Of a stretch of 5,782 nucleotides of DNA, positions 4,673 through 5,782 are shown piece after piece. Source of the DNA: Natrialbaceae archaeon (GTDB lineage: Archaea > Halobacteriota > Halobacteria > Halobacteriales > Natrialbaceae); assembly GCA_003552885.1 (NCBI GenBank), contig PUPA01000183.1, forward strand, positions 1 through 5,782. Direction: 5' to 3'. The notes below the pieces were generated by a model. That model was not told the origin of the DNA. It made no database searches and saw only the letters and a program-made list of their open reading frames with translations. Position numbers and translations under genes: made by a program. Position 1 is the stretch's first letter, and each line of letters begins with the position of its first letter.

Positions 4673-5782
4673 GTGTCTGACACCTCGGCTCGGTCGCCGT
4701 CCGGCCCCGGTCCGGGCTCGCCGATCCCGTCGGCGAGGACCGCGTTGAGCGTCTCGACGGCGCGTTCGGTCTCCCTCCGGGTGCCACAGGTGATCCTGAC
4801 GCAGCCGGGGAGCCCGAAGCTCGTACAGTCCCGGACGATCACGCCACGCTCTTTGAGCTCCGCGGTCACGGCGCCCGCGTCGCCGACGTCGACGAGCAGG
4901 AAGTTCCCCTCGCTCGGCCAGACGCCCGCCTCGGCGTGCTCGCGGACGTACCGTCGGGCCTCCGTGACCGTCTCGACCGTCCGCTCGACGTGCTCGGCGT
5001 CCTCGAGGGCGGCCAGTCCGGCCCGACAGGCCACCTCGCTGACGGCGAACGGCGTGTTCACGCGGCCGTAGGCGTCGGCCCACGCCTCCGGGACGAGCGC
5101 GTAGCCGAGCCGGACGCCCGCGAGGCCGTAGGCCTTCGAGAACGTCCGCAAGACGGCGACGTCCTCGCGTGCGTCGTCCCCCTCGATCAACCCGACTGCG
5201 CTCTCGCCGTCGGCGAACTCGCCGTAGGCCTCGTCGACGACGACGAGCGTCCGGTCGTCGGTCCCCGCGGCGACCCGCTCGATCGCGGCCACGTCCATCG
5301 TCGTGCCGGTCGGGTTGTGTGGACTCGTCACGTACACCACCCGCTCGCCGTCGTAGCTCCCGAGGATTCGGTCGGCCGTCTGCTCGAAGCCGTCCTCGCG
5401 GCTCAACGGGTACGAGTCGACCCCCCCGTGGTGAAAGCGGGCGCTCATCGCGTAGTAGGCGAAGCCGGGGTCGGGTGCGAGGATCCGTTCACCGGGGTCG
5501 AGCGCCGCCCGGTGGAGGTAGTCGATCGCCCCGTCGGCGCCGTTTGCGAGCCAGACCTGGCCGTCCGTGACCCCCCATCGGTCGGCGACCGCCGCCCGCA
5601 GATCGGCGTGGGCGGCTTTCGGGTACGAACTCACCGTCGAGGCGGCCTCCTGGATCGCGATCGCGGCGGCCGGCGAGGGGCCGTGGGGGTTCTCGTTGGA
5701 CGCGAGCTTGACGAACTCCCCTGGATCCCGGCCGAGTTCGCGGGCGACTTCCTCTATCCCCCGACCCGCCTCGTACGGAACG
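4669..5782 (-). CDS. hisC: Histidinol-phosphate aminotransferase (N-terminal few codons missing)
   Basis: This PLP enzyme converts imidazole acetol phosphate and glutamate to histidinol phosphate and 2-oxoglutarate in histidine biosynthesis. The frame is open to the window edge and gives 370 residues. It begins VPYEAGRGIEEVARELG, then LASNENPHGPSP (26-37 of the visible part), which is the substrate-binding N terminus of HisC; probably only around ten residues are missing. Fold type I motifs are complete: SPHNPTG (153-159), the PLP-pyridine Asp in VVVDEAYGEF (D183), the Schiff-base Lys in RTFSKAYGLAGVRLGYAL (K216, codon 5136-5134), and the C-terminal substrate-carboxylate Arg in VRITCGT (R329). 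The in-frame GTG at 5634 is an internal valine, not the start. The last approximately 20 residues are Gly/Pro/Asp-rich and reach past the fold to overlap the NTPase gene. First visible gene of the operon; its promoter lies outside the window. Confidence 0.96.
   Translation of the reverse strand, partial: VPYEAGRGIEEVARELGRDPGEFVKLASNENPHGPSPAAAIAIQEAASTVSSYPKAAHADLRAAVADRWGVTDGQVWLANGADGAIDYLHRAALDPGERILAPDPGFAYYAMSARFHHGGVDSYPLSREDGFEQTADRILGSYDGERVVYVTSPHNPTGTTMDVAAIERVAAGTDDRTLVVVDEAYGEFADGESAVGLIEGDDAREDVAVLRTFSKAYGLAGVRLGYALVPEAWADAYGRVNTPFAVSEVACRAGLAALEDAEHVERTVETVTEARRYVREHAEAGVWPSEGNFLLVDVGDAGAVTAELKERGVIVRDCTSFGLPGCVRITCGTRRETERAVETLNAVLADGIGEPGPGPDGDRAEVSDT

Noticed and set aside
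4170..4787. Upstream extension of the phosphatidyltransferase frame
   Set aside because: It is an Arg/Gly/Pro-rich out-of-frame reading of the NTPase and hisC genes. The real start is the ATG overlapping the NTPase stop.
4673..5083. Upstream extension of the NTPase frame
   Set aside because: It is an out-of-frame Arg-rich reading of hisC. The P-loop starts six residues after the GTG at 4672, as in relatives.
5632..5634. GTG at 5634 as hisC start
   Set aside because: The frame continues upstream with the conserved NENP-containing HisC N terminus, so this codon is an internal valine.

Overview
The window looks like chromosomal DNA of a haloarchaeon (class Halobacteria; genus not determinable by eye). 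It is very GC-rich, its proteins are loaded with Asp and Glu, gene starts are either leaderless with a T-rich box about 28 bases upstream or coupled by 4-base ATGA/GTGA overlaps, and the proteins closely match haloarchaeal family patterns.

Layout from left to right. Bases 1-224 (minus) hold the N-terminal 74 codons of a haloarchaeal transcription-regulator-like protein of the type that normally ends in an HTH_10 (bacterio-opsin-activator) domain; the rest is outside. Bases 225-449 hold no confident gene. They contain a hairpin just behind metG, four degenerate tandem repeat units and a weak promoter box. Bases 450-2558 (minus) encode methionyl-tRNA synthetase with a fused C-terminal EMAP-type tRNA-binding domain. 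Bases 2559-2651 are a compact divergent promoter region with one T-rich box for each direction. Bases 2652-3464 (plus) encode a tandem-CBS protein fused to a ParB-like domain. Bases 3465-3557 separate convergent genes and carry two inverted repeats. Bases 3558-5782 (minus) hold a three-gene operon with 4-base overlaps, transcribed hisC, then a Fap7/AK6-type adenylate kinase-like NTPase, then a CDP-alcohol phosphatidyltransferase. hisC lacks only a few N-terminal codons at the window edge.

Functionally this is mostly housekeeping: translation (MetRS), histidine biosynthesis (HisC), nucleotide metabolism and/or small-subunit ribosome maturation (AK6/Fap7 family), and membrane lipid head-group synthesis (phosphatidyltransferase). 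The hisC-NTPase-phosphatidyltransferase coupling joins unrelated pathways, so it probably reflects co-expression rather than one pathway. I see no defence system, mobile element, CRISPR array, tRNA or rRNA. The least explained parts are the repeat-bearing spacer at 225-449 and the CBS-ParB protein. I do not see strong evidence for an undescribed multi-gene system.
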